Positions 48,896 to 61,598 of a DNA stretch of 64,000 nucleotides are shown here, in pieces. A model generated the notes under the pieces. That model did no database searches and was not told the origin of the DNA. It worked only from the letters and a program-made list of their open reading frames with translations. The stretch is from Zhengitettix transpicula (Eukaryota > Arthropoda > Insecta > Orthoptera > Tetrigidae), in contig CM073591.1 in assembly GCA_037074705.1 (NCBI GenBank), forward strand, positions 37,428,587 through 37,492,586, in the 5' to 3' direction. Numbering within the stretch: the stretch's first letter is position 1; each line of letters opens with the position of its first letter. The translations under genes were made by a program, and so were the position numbers.

Positions 48896-51800
48896 TAAAT
48901 AATTTAATATCTCACTGATATTGTTTACAATATTTCTTTGACTATTCATCCCATAAAAATGCCTAATAGATATGGAATTATTTTAATAGTTTAAACGACA
49001 TCAATAAAATATAAAAAACAATTCTAATTTAGTTTTCAATACAGGTAATTGTATTGGAATATAATATGGTTTTTAATAAAAGTTACAAACTCATTACAAA
49101 CTACATCTTACACTCTAAAAGATATGTTTTTTCTACAAACCGCCCTGTTTGGACAGGGTCACTATTTTTTATTAGTACCAATCTCTTAAGTGAACTTTCC
49201 CGAGACCCAATGGTTTGCTTCTAGGTTTCGTTTGTGATATCGGACTGTAGTAAAAAGACTTGTAATGGCTGTAGCACGCCACGTACGAGGGGAAATCCCG
49301 CACGATATAAAAAGATTGATCACAACGTGTCTTCGGGCGAAATTGACCACGCACTGCGTACCAGCCTCTGGAAATCCATACCTAATACACCTTTTTTTTT
49401 GTCACGAACGACCCGGATACTCTAATTGGTATGATGCTTTGATGCATAATTTTTTTCCGTGAAAAGTGTGGAAAATCGTTTTCTTAGTATATTGTCATTC
49501 ACTCAAGGGTTATGGCTTCGCTGTTTTGAACGGTAATCGTTCTTCTCGTATATAATAGGAAATCAAGTAAATTTAAAATCAATGCGCCAGAAACTATTTT
49601 ATATCTCCTAAATTAATATGCAACTGAGGAAAAAGAAACACGATTTATTTAATTAAATCTAAATAAGTTCGCGAACTAAAAATATATAATTTATGAACTG
49701 ACCTTTCACTTGTCTATGGTGATGGTCCACGTCTTTGGTGATAAAATTCGCTCAAAAGCACATTCTACTTTGATAATTGAAACTTAGTTTTGTGCAAGAA
49801 CATATAAGCAATGAACTGTTTAGAAAAAAAATCGTTCGACCTTGCCATTAAACGTTTAAGCGTTATGGAAGAATAACAATTTAACTGCAATTACGAGTAA
49901 AAGCCGTTGTATATCCTGATTTTAGGTTAAATAACGTGTTGAGTAACATTAAAAAAAATTCAGTTTGCTGTATTGTGTTTCCAGTATTAGTAACAAATAA
50001 TTTTCTACGGAAACGTGAATTAGAAGTTTATTTTATAAATAAAAGTTCACCGACATTTTTCTATAATGGAAATTCTCATACTAATTAGATAAAGACAGAA
50101 AAATTAAGCGATAAAATATGTACTCCATATAATACTTCGTCACCTGGTTTGTTCGAAGTGTATATATTTTATTCTAAAGTTTATAAAACGAATAATTTTT
50201 TAAAAAAACAAATGGTCAACGATAATACTGTTTGAATATCGTTTGAAACTTGCGTTCTTTACTAAACGAATTATTTTATTTTATTGTATTACGCCATATA
50301 TAAAGAGTATCTGACCCAAAACATATTTCTCGAAATAGTATTACACAAACGAGATGTCTACACAGTTATTCGCCAACAGTTACTCTTCTGCACAAAAATG
50401 AAAAAAATTTAATTTTGTCAATAGTAAATATTTTTCTGAAAAATTGTGTCCGTAAGACTATTTTTTGTGCGGCCACGTCTCGCAATCAAAGTTTTAAATA
50501 TTATAATAACATTCTATTAGGAACAGTTTGTTTAGAGTTTCAAATTCAAAATTTTCTATACATTCAAAACATTGTTAATGGTTCCAATACATTTACAGAT
50601 CACTTACGAACTTGAGGTTCGCTCTTTTATGTCTCTGCCTCAGTTAACGATTGGGGTTTTATAAATTACAAATTATTATCGCAATCCTAACCTTTTCAGG
50701 ACGAGTTCTTAACTTTTTCTCCAATCACCCTTTAGTAGAAAATAACGCTGAGGTTTTTAATCGTGTTGACCTACGATTTTATTGTCAGATAAAAAAATTA
50801 CGTTCTTCAAATTTACATACGGTTTTTATATAATATATTATCCATTCACGTTTCATTAAGGTAAATTAAGTTTTTTAATAGTCATGTTACTTGGGAGAAA
50901 ATAATTTCTATTGCTTTACCCATAGACCAACATTCTAAGTTATACATTTAGTATAAATTTTCGTTTCTTTAAGTTATTGGATTAATTACTGTAAATATTC
51001 ATTTGCATCAGGTAATACACATTTAGGTGTTTATAATTTTTCATGAACAAACTAAACCGATATTTACATAGGTCAAACAAAACGGACCTTAATTACTCGA
51101 CCAAAAGACCATCGAGCTAATCTCAGATATTCTTTTGGTAAGCATTCAGTTGTGTTTCTAATAATCACAAATTACATTCGGATGGTACAAAAATTTATTG
51201 ATATTGGACACAGTCATCAGACTATGTTAATCTCTGAAATGGTACACACAAAATGACAAAAAACAACTACAGTAATATTCATATATATGGTAGAATTTTA
51301 TCTTCCTGCCGGGTAAGGCATTAAATTTTTCGTCTGATTGACGTGGCACTAGTTCATAAGTTTTTAAGCTCCTCATGAGATCTGAATCGTCATACGAATC
51401 ATTTTTCTGTAAATATTTCTGTACACTCTACATGATCAAATTAACATTAATAATTATGTTTCAATTGAAGTAAGTTTTGTTTTTCTGTTGTTAATCATTG
51501 ATGTCCTGCAAAGAAACTATTATTCCTGTAATTTCCTGGAATAAGTTGGACCCTGAGAGAAGTTTATTGTACTTGTAGGTCTCGATTCTTCTCCGTCCCT
51601 GAACACTTTCATGAATTTTAAAAGTACGTGACGGCGCACTGCAGCAACAACTATTGAGAAACAATTTGAACGTAGTGCGTGGTAGTTTGCCTGCGATGAG
51701 AGTCGATGGCAATTAGGCCCTGGCCGGATATGGAGCCCTCTAGGTAGGTATAGTTTTATGGCATCTATCTTCCATTCGCGTGATCATTGAGTTGATTGGG

Positions 51801-52002
51801 TCTATAAAAGCCTTGTTTAGGAGGATGCGCTTTATGAGAGGAAAACAATCCCTGGGTTTCAGGGACGCTTCGCAATCTCTCACGTCTCCCTTGATTCTAT
51901 TCGCTACATTCATCGCATAAAACAATGTCGATAATCAACTGTAAATTGCTGAAATTTTGGTTTCTTAATAAGTAATAAAATTGTGAAGTTAAGGATTTCT
52001 GA
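48896..52002. other. Gene-free stretch
   Basis: No gene recognised. A CCCTGT/ACAGGG mini-hairpin lies at 49143-49158. A GC-elevated, repeat-free block at about 51590-51920 contains TTTTATGGC and CTATAAAAGCC words. Confidence 0.4.
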
Positions 52003-52053
52003 TTTAGATAAAGAAGTAACCAAATGACAGACAGAATTAAGTGATAAATGCCA
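52003..52053 (+). repeat. Single arm of the 37.7-kb hairpin family
   Basis: TTTAGATAAA, CAAATGACAGACAGAATTAA and GTGATAAAT-CCACC follow the same order as the arm at 37712-37750. No inverted partner is seen nearby, so this is a solo or truncated copy. Confidence 0.55.
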
Positions 52054-53807
52054 CCTTGTTTCAATTACAATGTGATTTTGAGCAAATTTTATCAACAAAG
52101 ACGTGGAACATCACCATAAACAAGTGAATAGTCAGTTCATAAATTATATATTTTTTGTTCGCAAACTTATTTAGTTTTAATTAAATAAATCGTGTTCCTA
52201 ATTCCTCAGTTGTATTTTAATTTACGAGATATAAAATAGTTTCTGGTCCATTGATTTTAAATTTACCTGATTTCCTATTCCAAATCGTTTGACCTTCATT
52301 CACTTTTTTTCTATTATTAGGGATGCAAGGAAGTGTTGCGTGCCAATTAACTTCGCCAACGGGCGGGCTCTCCAATCGTTGGAAGTTTCTTTTTTTTTTT
52401 GCCCGATATAAAGTGGTTGGAACCGATAAAATGCAAGCCTTACTTAAACCGAGGATGAAATCGCGTATTACACGGAACCTCCTGCATAATGTCGTCATAT
52501 CCGGTCCAACATTCACTTTATGATCTTCAAAGTTGCTGCGAGTTTTTGCGTAAGTTCGGAGATGATTCATTGACAGATACAATTGTATTCGATACACAGG
52601 CACACGTATATAATCTGGATATTTTTTCATATGACTACCGAGAAAGTGTATTACGTTTAAACTTAAGTGATATTTATATTAAAAAGTCGTACAAATTTCA
52701 GTTCATTTGAATGAATGATTGCTTGCAAAAAATTATATGTTTATCTATCATAAAAAAAATGGCTAACAAATATTAACAGCCACTTAAGAACATACACATA
52801 CACAATGTATAATGCCGCCGAGCTATTTGGAAACAGCACAGACGCCTATAAGATTTTTAATCATGAGTCTTAAATTATTAAGGCAGAACTGATTGGATAA
52901 TACATATTTAAAATAACATAAAATTTTCCAAGTGCATGTCGAAATTATATTATGGCTACTAAAACACGATTATTCAATTGGGTGTTTTTGAAAAATATCT
53001 TGTATCGCTTTCCCCTTCGATGACCTAATTAATATCCTCAAATAAGAATTAATTGAACGCAAAAGCTATTCTAAATTATTGTTTAAAACATTAAACTTCA
53101 CTTCTCTGTCTCTTCACAATGCATGATATTTATGAAGGAAACTTAACTAAAAATAATGTGAAAATTCTAATTCGTCCTGAAATCTGAACAAATTCACTGA
53201 TCTTCGGGCAGTATATTTTTGTCACTATCTGAACAGCAAATACTATCATTTTCATTCAATATGGAGTTCAGTGTAAATGATTTTACCAACTTAACTTTCA
53301 ACCGAAAACTGACCGCTTTATTGCCAGACCGCGAGCCTTTGTAGCACTCTTTTAGAATAATTTATCATTATTCAGTCTCTTTTTTTGGCATTAACTCAAG
53401 GGTTTCAGAATTAACAAAACTCCGCTATGTAACAACTCGTCCATAAAATTGAAGTGTAGCTCAGAGACCAACTATATATATATTTTTAAAATAAAATTAA
53501 CAATGTTACTGTACGTGGCTTTTGTGATGACGATATATTAATAATAGTAAATTATCACATGTTTTAAGAAAATTGTAGGTAGCCTCATATCATGAAAGTA
53601 CGTCAGGGAAGCAACAATAAATGGAATTTTACAGTTGACTGCTGGCGATCTGTAAAGTCTTTTGATGTGTGTTGAAGTAAATGGAACAATCCCAGTATTA
53701 GTGTCAGACTTGTAGTATATAAATAAATAAATTTAAAAACTGGTGAACAAGAGAGTGTTAAAAATATAAAGTAACGAAATGTTTGTTAGAAGACGTAAAT
53801 GTGGAAA
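52054..53807. other. Gene-free stretch
   Basis: No gene supported. A GC-elevated block at about 52320-52560 lies within the 137-codon minus frame at 52217-52630, which I do not recognise. Confidence 0.4.
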
Positions 53808-53853
53808 ATTGAGCGCCCCTGCGTGAATGCAACACGCAAAACACATTTGTTTC
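53808..53853 (+). repeat. Short dispersed repeat, copy 2
   Basis: Matches 22844-22889 (CGCCCCT, GCAACACGCAA, CACATTTG in order). Class unknown. Confidence 0.5.
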
Positions 53854-56596
53854 TACGCAAGGAAATAGACCCTCCCATTACAAGGTATATATAATGTATA
53901 ATGCAACTTTTACGCAGTTATTCACATAGAATATTCACGGACCTGTTCTTATTTTAATACATACGTCATACCTACCGCTCTATCAGAATGGTTTTAAGAA
54001 TAATAATTTCCCAATAAAATGGCTGTACGTAGATGGCAGGTGAATTAAAGCTATATCGAGGTTTCAGAAAATTCCATAAGGTCATGAGAAGGTGATAAAT
54101 ATGACTAAGAGTATTGTTTGAAGAATCCGTACATTAGTGAGAAAAATTCAGATAAACTCTTCGTAAATTCCAATTTTCCTTTAATCCATATAACACGATT
54201 ACTCAAAACTCGGTAAACAAGCGTCTGTGAAAGGCGGAATTGTCTATAAATTAATTTAAATCTGGATGTCGTCCAACGACTATGGTAAAAGTATTAAAGT
54301 CTTATTAAAACATCTGATTTGGTAAATCAAATAAATGGAGTGTCTGATTTCTTTTAAAATATGAAAACGAAGATGAGAAACGTCTTTTTGGATCGTATTT
54401 TCATTTTCGTTCTCCATCACTAATTACCAGAAATTTACAGAAGGCTAAAACACTCAAAAATATTTTTTATAATAAGATAATCGTATTGGTAAAAGCGATC
54501 ACCAAATACGGTAAATACTACTGAAGTAAATTTGGAGTTGAGAAGACACTCTTTTCAGACCGAACACATGAAAGAACTACCAATTTATTTTCACCACTTC
54601 ACTTCCTCACCAAACGACTTATTACTATAAAAAATAAAACGTGGTGTACGTGATCCAATGAAACAAAACTGTAAATACGTGCCGCCTTCAAAGGCAACCT
54701 TCAAAGTAGTTTCAGCCTGAAACATATCTCAAGAGCTAAAATTAACAGACAACTTCAACGCACCGGAAGGAGTAAAAATCTGGTTCATATTATAATGTGT
54801 AGCGTTTGACGCATAACAAGAAAAAAATTTATGGCAGGTTAACATAAAATGAAATAAAAAGTTGTTAAATTTGGAAATTATGCAGAAAGACGTAACAGGA
54901 AATTTTTTCTTTAAAATATTTGTTTGCTTTAGTAAATATGAATTATTAAATATTTGAAGAAAGAATTGTTTCATTTAGAAAATTTCTAAATTCAAAACAA
55001 AAAAAATTCAATTTTACCTGAGTATTTATTTTTTTAGAGTGGTCTCAAGTATGCAGACCTGAAGCTGTTTTATATTTTGATCCAGTGAAATGTTCGTGTT
55101 TAGTATCCCCTCGTGTTGAAGAACGGTGGTAGGTGAGTTCTCTCTCCTTCCCTGGCTGCAAAGTAATCAATCTTTCAATAAGGCAAGGGACTAATTGAGG
55201 AAAGCAAACACTGAAGAAGCCAGCCAGCCGTCCGCGTCGGAAGCTATTATCGCACTAACAGCTTTAATAGGCTTTCTTTGTGTGCTCAAATGAGGGGGAT
55301 TATTGGAAAAGTTAAGGAACAGTTTAGTGTCAACAATACACACCGTGACTCGTCGATATATCATCCTTGCTTCTTGATACCTCGGTCTATTAATTTGGAA
55401 GATTCTTTGCTATTCTGCTCATTATATCTTCACTTCCCTTAGTCTCCGAAAGAGCTGTGTCATTTTTCGAATTTCATAATCGAATTACAGTTTCATTTTT
55501 TCTTAGTGCCACATAATCACAATAAAGTTCAGCACATAAGTGAAGAACGTTTCAAACATCGCATGGGGGCAGTTTGTCACTGTGAAGCAATTCGAAAGTG
55601 AAAGTTTTCTATTTCAGTAGGACGTTTCCAGTTAAGTTTTAATAACCACGACCACATAACATTTAAACTATGCACTGTCAGAAAAATTGAAGGACCCCGG
55701 AACATTAGTTTTAGAACGAAACTATGCTCAGGAAAAAAATATATCTTCTTAAATAAATAGATATCATTATTGTGACGACCTGACTCAACGTGATGAAAAT
55801 TCAATTCATCTTTGCTTACACGTAAAAAATTATATAAGAATTTGTAACACAACGTTATCGTATTTTCTACAATTCATTTATCTTTGCTACCTTTATTATT
55901 GATTTTAAAATTACTTATTGTTAGGTTTTCTCAAATATATTGTACAAATTTCAATATTTTTAAGCCACAAACTATTCACGTGCCGACTTCCTGGCGACTG
56001 TCTGGCTCTGCGGTTGTGAAATATCGTTCCTCGATGTCCGGTGACGCAGCTCTCGGCTGCAGCCAACGCTCCTGCAGCAACTACAACTCAAAATCCCGAT
56101 AACTGTCTTTTGTCTATAGGTCTGTCATCCAGATAGAATTTCTCAAGCCAATAATACAGCTAATCTTGCATACATAAAAAAATTGAAAAAATTATCTTTT
56201 ACTCTTGGAAACTTTCAAAAACAGCAGTAACTCTTAGTTGGCAGAGACATACGCAACTACCTTCCACACGCGATGCCTGCAAATACCAGACACTCCTGGA
56301 CACTTGTGTCAATAAGGAAAGCTGATCCTCAAAGAATTTATAGAATTCTGTCGCCTTCAAAAACGATTATTACTTTTATCTATGCTAGAGAAACTTAGCT
56401 GTCTTAATTTGATCTCATATGTGGCGCTTCTATATTTATAAGACAATAAATACATATTTACGAATATTTTAAAATGTTATAATAATTATCTAGATTGGCT
56501 CATGTCCTTAACAATTCCTCAATTAATTATGTTGCAAAAGATAATTTATGAACTGCTTCAAATGTGTTATATTAATATCAATATATTATTTATAAA
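53854..56596. other. Gene-free stretch
   Basis: AT-rich with no gene. A GC-elevated, repeat-free island at about 55090-55300 and a smaller one at 55980-56100 are the only compositional departures. Confidence 0.4.
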
Positions 56597-57458
56597 TACG
56601 AAGGAGAATCAAATGAGATCCTTAAAAGTTTAATATAAAATTGAAAGTGGGCGCCAATGGTCTGTAAGTTGGTAAGCGTGTTTTAAATCATGTACCGCAT
56701 ATCCCTTACGTGGTAGATGTGTAAAAATCGGCGTAGAAAAAATATAAAGATGACTACCATAACAGCAACGTGCACCAGAGTGTGTTCGGTGATTAAATTT
56801 TTGCAAAGTGAAAATTTAAAACCTGTAGAGATTTATCGCAGAATGAAAGTCCAGTATTGACATGAATATTTGTCACAGCAGCAAGTTTATGAATGGTACA
56901 GGAAGTTCGCAAATAGTTTGACGTCTGCAGCCGATGCTTCGCGCCCGGGCCAAGTACATCGTCTCGCCCTTTTGAGACGAAAAAGGCGTCCTCTTGGAGC
57001 ACTACACGCCGCGAGATACCACTGTTACCAGTAACACATACACAGTCCTCTTCAAAAATCATCTTCGGCCTGCCATTAGAACGAAACGACGTGAATTTCT
57101 ATCGACAGGTGTTCTTCTGGAGCACGACAATGAACGGCTCCACACGGTTCTTGCGACGGTCGCGTCATTCGCAGAAATGCGGTTTGAATGTCTGCCTCAT
57201 CCTTCATACTCGCCCGACCTTGCCGCAAGTGATTTCCATTCCTAAACGAAGCACTTTCTAGGACTAAATTTCATTCTGATGACGAGGTGCGCCAGGTATC
57301 AGGTTGCACAGTCTCCAAAAGAATTTTTTTCTACGGGATTTCAGGCAATTTGGAAGCGTTAGAGACTATGTCGAAAAATGATATAGGATATTTGTATGTT
57401 TGCACGATGAATAAAATAAAAAAAAATAATTAGGGTTTTCATTTGACTCTCCCTCGTA
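56597..57458 (+). mobile_element. mariner-family element, internally deleted
   Basis: Terminal inverted repeats are recognisable: CGAAGGAGAATCAAATGA at the left (from 56599) and, in reverse complement, CGAGGGAGAGTCAAATGA at the right (to 57456). Each is flanked by TA, the mariner target dinucleotide. An ATG at 56750 opens a frame that reads like the mariner helix-turn-helix domain (KFLQSENLKPVEIYRRMKVQ), with a stop at codon 37, then SQQQVYEW and RPGQVHR. The frame then jumps to the C-terminal part of the catalytic domain (RDTTVTSNTY, LLEHDNERLHT, HPSYSPDLAASDFH). The last two catalytic aspartates (57126-57128 and 57231-57233) are 34 residues apart, giving DD34D. The stretch with the first aspartate is missing, and a stop follows DFHS. 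It is therefore a dead copy about 0.4 kb shorter than full-length mariners. Confidence 0.93.
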
Positions 57459-60400
57459 TTTACAATAAGATGATTATAGGTTTGATGATATTTGTAAATA
57501 AGAGTAAAAAAATAGTATATAACGACAAGGCGTCTGAATTTAACTCATATAACGTAAGTAATGTTTACTAATTATATTTTTTTTCCCGCAAGTATAAAAT
57601 TATTGATAGATAGGTGTAGACATCGCGATACTCGCTGTGCTGTAAATACGCCTATTAATCGGAAATATTTTTTATTCTGGACTAGGAACATTAATGCTAC
57701 GAAGCTGAAGTCCAGTACGCAGATGCGTAGTAACGTGCCAAGCTCAAAGGTGTAGTGAGGGTCACTATGAAAAAACTTTTGCTTGAGTAGATTTACGAGT
57801 TGGAAGAGATGCTCATTTTGGCTCGTATTTACTGTTAAAGATACAGAATAACTCGATCCTTTGGCAGTGACAGTGATCAAGATGAGGACCAATGTTGTTA
57901 AGAAGAGCTTTCAGGTGACAAACGAGTTACGGAGTTTCTTTGGATCATAAGGTTTTAACAGAACGTTGATATAACATTATTTGAATCTCCAAAATAGGTG
58001 ATTCAATTACTAAATAAAATCCGTTCCTCGTTGTGAAATCTTAAATACGTTTAGAAACATAAGAAACTGGAGACAAGGGTATTTCGGACAGTCCGGGTTG
58101 AAATGACGGTTGATACTAATACAGGACTTAAATCATGATTATAGAACGAGTAACAGATTTTGATTTGGTGACGGAAGAAGAAATCGTTTTTAGTCCTAAC
58201 ATAATCAGGAATTGCATTGTATTAGAATAGTTATTGACGTCTTAGAGTGGTGAAGGAGGTTTTCGGTGACGTAGGAGGAGTGTGTGTGTGTGAGAGAAAA
58301 TAACATGATGTTGATTGAAATAATGATTGGAAGCAAGTGTTGTGACGTTGCAGGAGAGAGAAGTAGAGGAAGAGAGATGACCGATGGCCTCTGCGGGGAG
58401 CTGGCTAATAAACCTCCTCGGAGTCTTGGCGAATAGTGAGTTAGGGAGTCGTAGGAGCATAGCCTCCTGCAGGGCCACTGGCCTTACAAATCATCGCCCC
58501 CTTATTATTATTAGATTCCAACCACCCAAACGCAATTACCGCAGTGAAATATTACGGCGACGTCTCCGAAGGGGGTGGGTCCTCTTGTTAGGTCACCGAC
58601 TGCTGACTCTTCAGGTGACAGAATCAGTCCAGGAACATTCAGGAAGTTGTTGATTGATCTCATAGTCAACAAAGCTCTATTCTATATTATTTGACTTCAA
58701 TGAGAAAAATATTATGCTTGTTGCCGTACTCCACTGACATTTCATTAACAAAGAAAAATAAAATAATAATGTATTACCTAAGAGGACCCTTTACCAATTT
58801 TTTACAATACATAATTTTGTGTTTTGTATGTGGAAAAACTTGCAAGGTTCTTTCTTCCAAAAACTGTTGTACTATTCGTTCTAATTTTAAATAAATAAAT
58901 ATAGACTACTAATAAAATATTTACTTTGATATAAATTTAGTTTCAATTTTTCTTATACATATTTTTAAAATTATATTTAATTTATTAATCAATAATATTT
59001 TTCAGTGCTCTTTTTTAAATATGTCGATACCAGGTCAATATTTATATTATATTAAATGTAATTCTGAAATAGAAATAAATTTTTTTTGACTTTTACTACA
59101 TTTTTGGAAAGTGTCTACATTTCGGACATATAAATTTTATACTGTACATTTTCGAAATTTAATTTACATACTATGTTGTTTATGTTCTTTCTTAAAAATA
59201 TTATATGAAGTTCTGCTTCGTATATTCTCGTTTGATAGTAGGTAATCCTTCAGGTGTTTCATTTGCATAATTAAGGGTTCTCCGTTAAACATATTTTCTC
59301 GTCAATAGCAATGTTATAGTTGGAGGAGCTAAGTACAAATCTAAGGTTTTATATTTATATAATGAATCAATTGAAACAAATTTACAGTAAATAAAATAAT
59401 TAGTCAGACGTTAATTATTGGGCGCTATAATAATAGTTTTACCGACTTTAACAAGGAAAATATTATCTGTTTTTCTCAATGGTATTATGGATGTTTTTAC
59501 CAAAAATAGAAATCAAAGCTGGATACCTCAATGATTGAAATTATTGAAATAGTTCACGTTTGTCTCACTGTTTCATAATTCTACATATCAGCTTGGCGGG
59601 GTCCAAATAGCAGTCAAGGTCTCAAAACAAATATCGTCCAATAATCAGCATCCATTAATGTAATTCCAAGTTATATAGAATCATCAATCACTCCTATCAT
59701 AAACAAACTAAACTAAACGAGTAATATATTCATCAAAGTTGCATTAAAAATGGAGAACTATTTAATATGCCAACATATTGATCAAAACAGTAATTGTATG
59801 TCATTTGCCACAAAGACCCACATATCTCTCTCTATCCGGCAAAGATGTTATCCAGAGATCACATTTTTCCCTGTAACTTATAATTGTTTTTAAAAAAAAA
59901 CTACAATTAAATTTGATGTTAATTACAGTGTATATATATATATTACGTTTTCACTTAGCTCAATTAGTTACTTTACCCATGGACCAATCCCTATGTACTT
60001 CGTATTTTGGATAGAATACGTTTTAGATGAATTGAAACCGTTTTCTGTTCCTTAGATGTGGCCCAAGCTTACAGTTTTGCCGCAAGCTCTCTGAACCATG
60101 AGTTTCTAGGTAAATTCTTAGGTCACATACAAGTACTTACACAACGTAATAAAGCCTGGAATGACGGTAACTGAATTACAAGAAAAGAGCAGACCATAGA
60201 GAAATTCCTATATAATAACAAATGAAAAATATTGCTAAGCGGAAATAATGTTAGCTTTCTCAGGTGAAGAATTCTTCATCTGGTTAATATAAATTTTATT
60301 AATTATGATTATCTGGCATCGGAATTGATATCAATAAATACATAATTACAAGCTGGCTGTTATATTAACACTGGTTTATTTTAAAATGCATTACGAATGG

Positions 60401-61100
60401 GAGCGGGGGTGTTCTTCAAACCATATCTACTGGTTTATTCCGTTTATGCCAAGGAGGCACGAAATATCGTACAAAAGTGTGTAGCATTTATTACGCGCTG
60501 AAGTTTATTCTGTCTCCTATTCAGGTTAAGTTAAAGCTAATAACACCCAGCATATGTTCGCGTAAACGACTTTGCCAAGGATAAACTGCCACGGTATTAA
60601 CTACCAACGGTTCCTACTTGCTTGACGTGGACAAAGTCCACTTCAGGAGAAGGGGAGACTGGCAGAATAAGAAAAGGAAAATTCCTGAGCCGAGGACAGG
60701 ATGGATGGGAAAGGAAGGGAGGAAGATCCGATAGAGGGTAATAAAGCTGACGATAGCGATGAGGGTGATCCACCCCCGCATTCCTGAGGGATTCCTGTTA
60801 TTGCCTGTGACAGCTGCTAACCACGTGCTATTTACCAATACTCTGCAAACGGACGAATACCTCGCGGTTCTCCTGGAATGCCCCAGTCCTTGGGGAAGGG
60901 AAGGCTACTTAGAAAGACCACATAACAAGGCTCAGTGCCACGGTACGACCATTCTGAAGCAAGGACTCGATGATCAAGGAAAAGCACTGGGCGATGAAGT
61001 AGAATTATACAGGTTCACTAACCTCCATTTATGCTGGAACAATCGTTGTTAAATAACGATTATATTCAAATATAGTGTTTAGATAAAAGTTATATTATTT
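57459..61100. other. Gene-free stretch
   Basis: AT-rich except for GC-elevated blocks at about 58240-58620 and 60600-61030. The second has a 97-codon plus frame (60759-61052) and an overlapping 74-codon minus frame, neither recognised. Confidence 0.4.
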
Positions 61101-61598
61101 TGGCAGGTAAAACCTTGTAGGAGAGACACGAAGGGGCTACCTTTGGGGATGCCTTTTCCTCTCCGTTTTTGAACTAAGGTTCCCACATGCCGAGGAACCT
61201 CGGCCTGTTTTGAGAGGTGTATGTTCCGGGGTCACAGACCTTGGGCATACGGTAAGAATTGTGCGCTATTCCTATTGGAATAGACGGCCAGCTGCCTAGT
61301 AAACCGGTCAAGGCACGGAGAGGGGAAAGCTGCGACCCCACTGCTACCCCCTTTCCCGCCATCGGAAGGACTGGGACAAGTACCAAATCCCCCATCTACC
61401 TGATGCAGGTTTTTCTATGGTTTTCCCTGCATCACTTTTAGGCGAATTGCTGGGTAGGATCCTTAAACCAAAGTCCTAGTTAACCCTTGGCTACCTTCCT
61501 CTACCCTTCCGCATCCCTCCTTTCAAATCCCTTCCTATGGTATTAAAGGGGAGTTCTCACCGTGTGGATTACCCTCATGCACCCTGTTACCCTAAAAA
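61101..61598 (+). mobile_element. GC-rich retroposon-like repeat, copy C
   Basis: This is the most complete copy of the family. It starts near GGCAGGTAAAACCTTGTAGG and includes both the block missing from A and the 5' part missing from B. It carries the best stem-loop: TGATGCAGG (61401-61409) with CCTGCATCA (61426-61434), nine perfect pairs around a T-rich 16-base loop. The end is TGTGGATTACCCTCATG then CCCTGTTACCCTAAAAAA. It is isolated, about 17 kb from copies A and B, in the same orientation. No conserved frame, tRNA-type A/B boxes or terminal inverted repeats were found. Confidence 0.8.

Noticed and set aside
52217..52630. 137-codon minus-strand frame
   Set aside because: No recognised domain; overlaps other open frames in a GC-elevated block; near the chance maximum.
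60759..61052. 97-codon plus-strand frame
   Set aside because: Reads moderately protein-like but overlaps a minus-strand frame and has no recognised domain or gene context.
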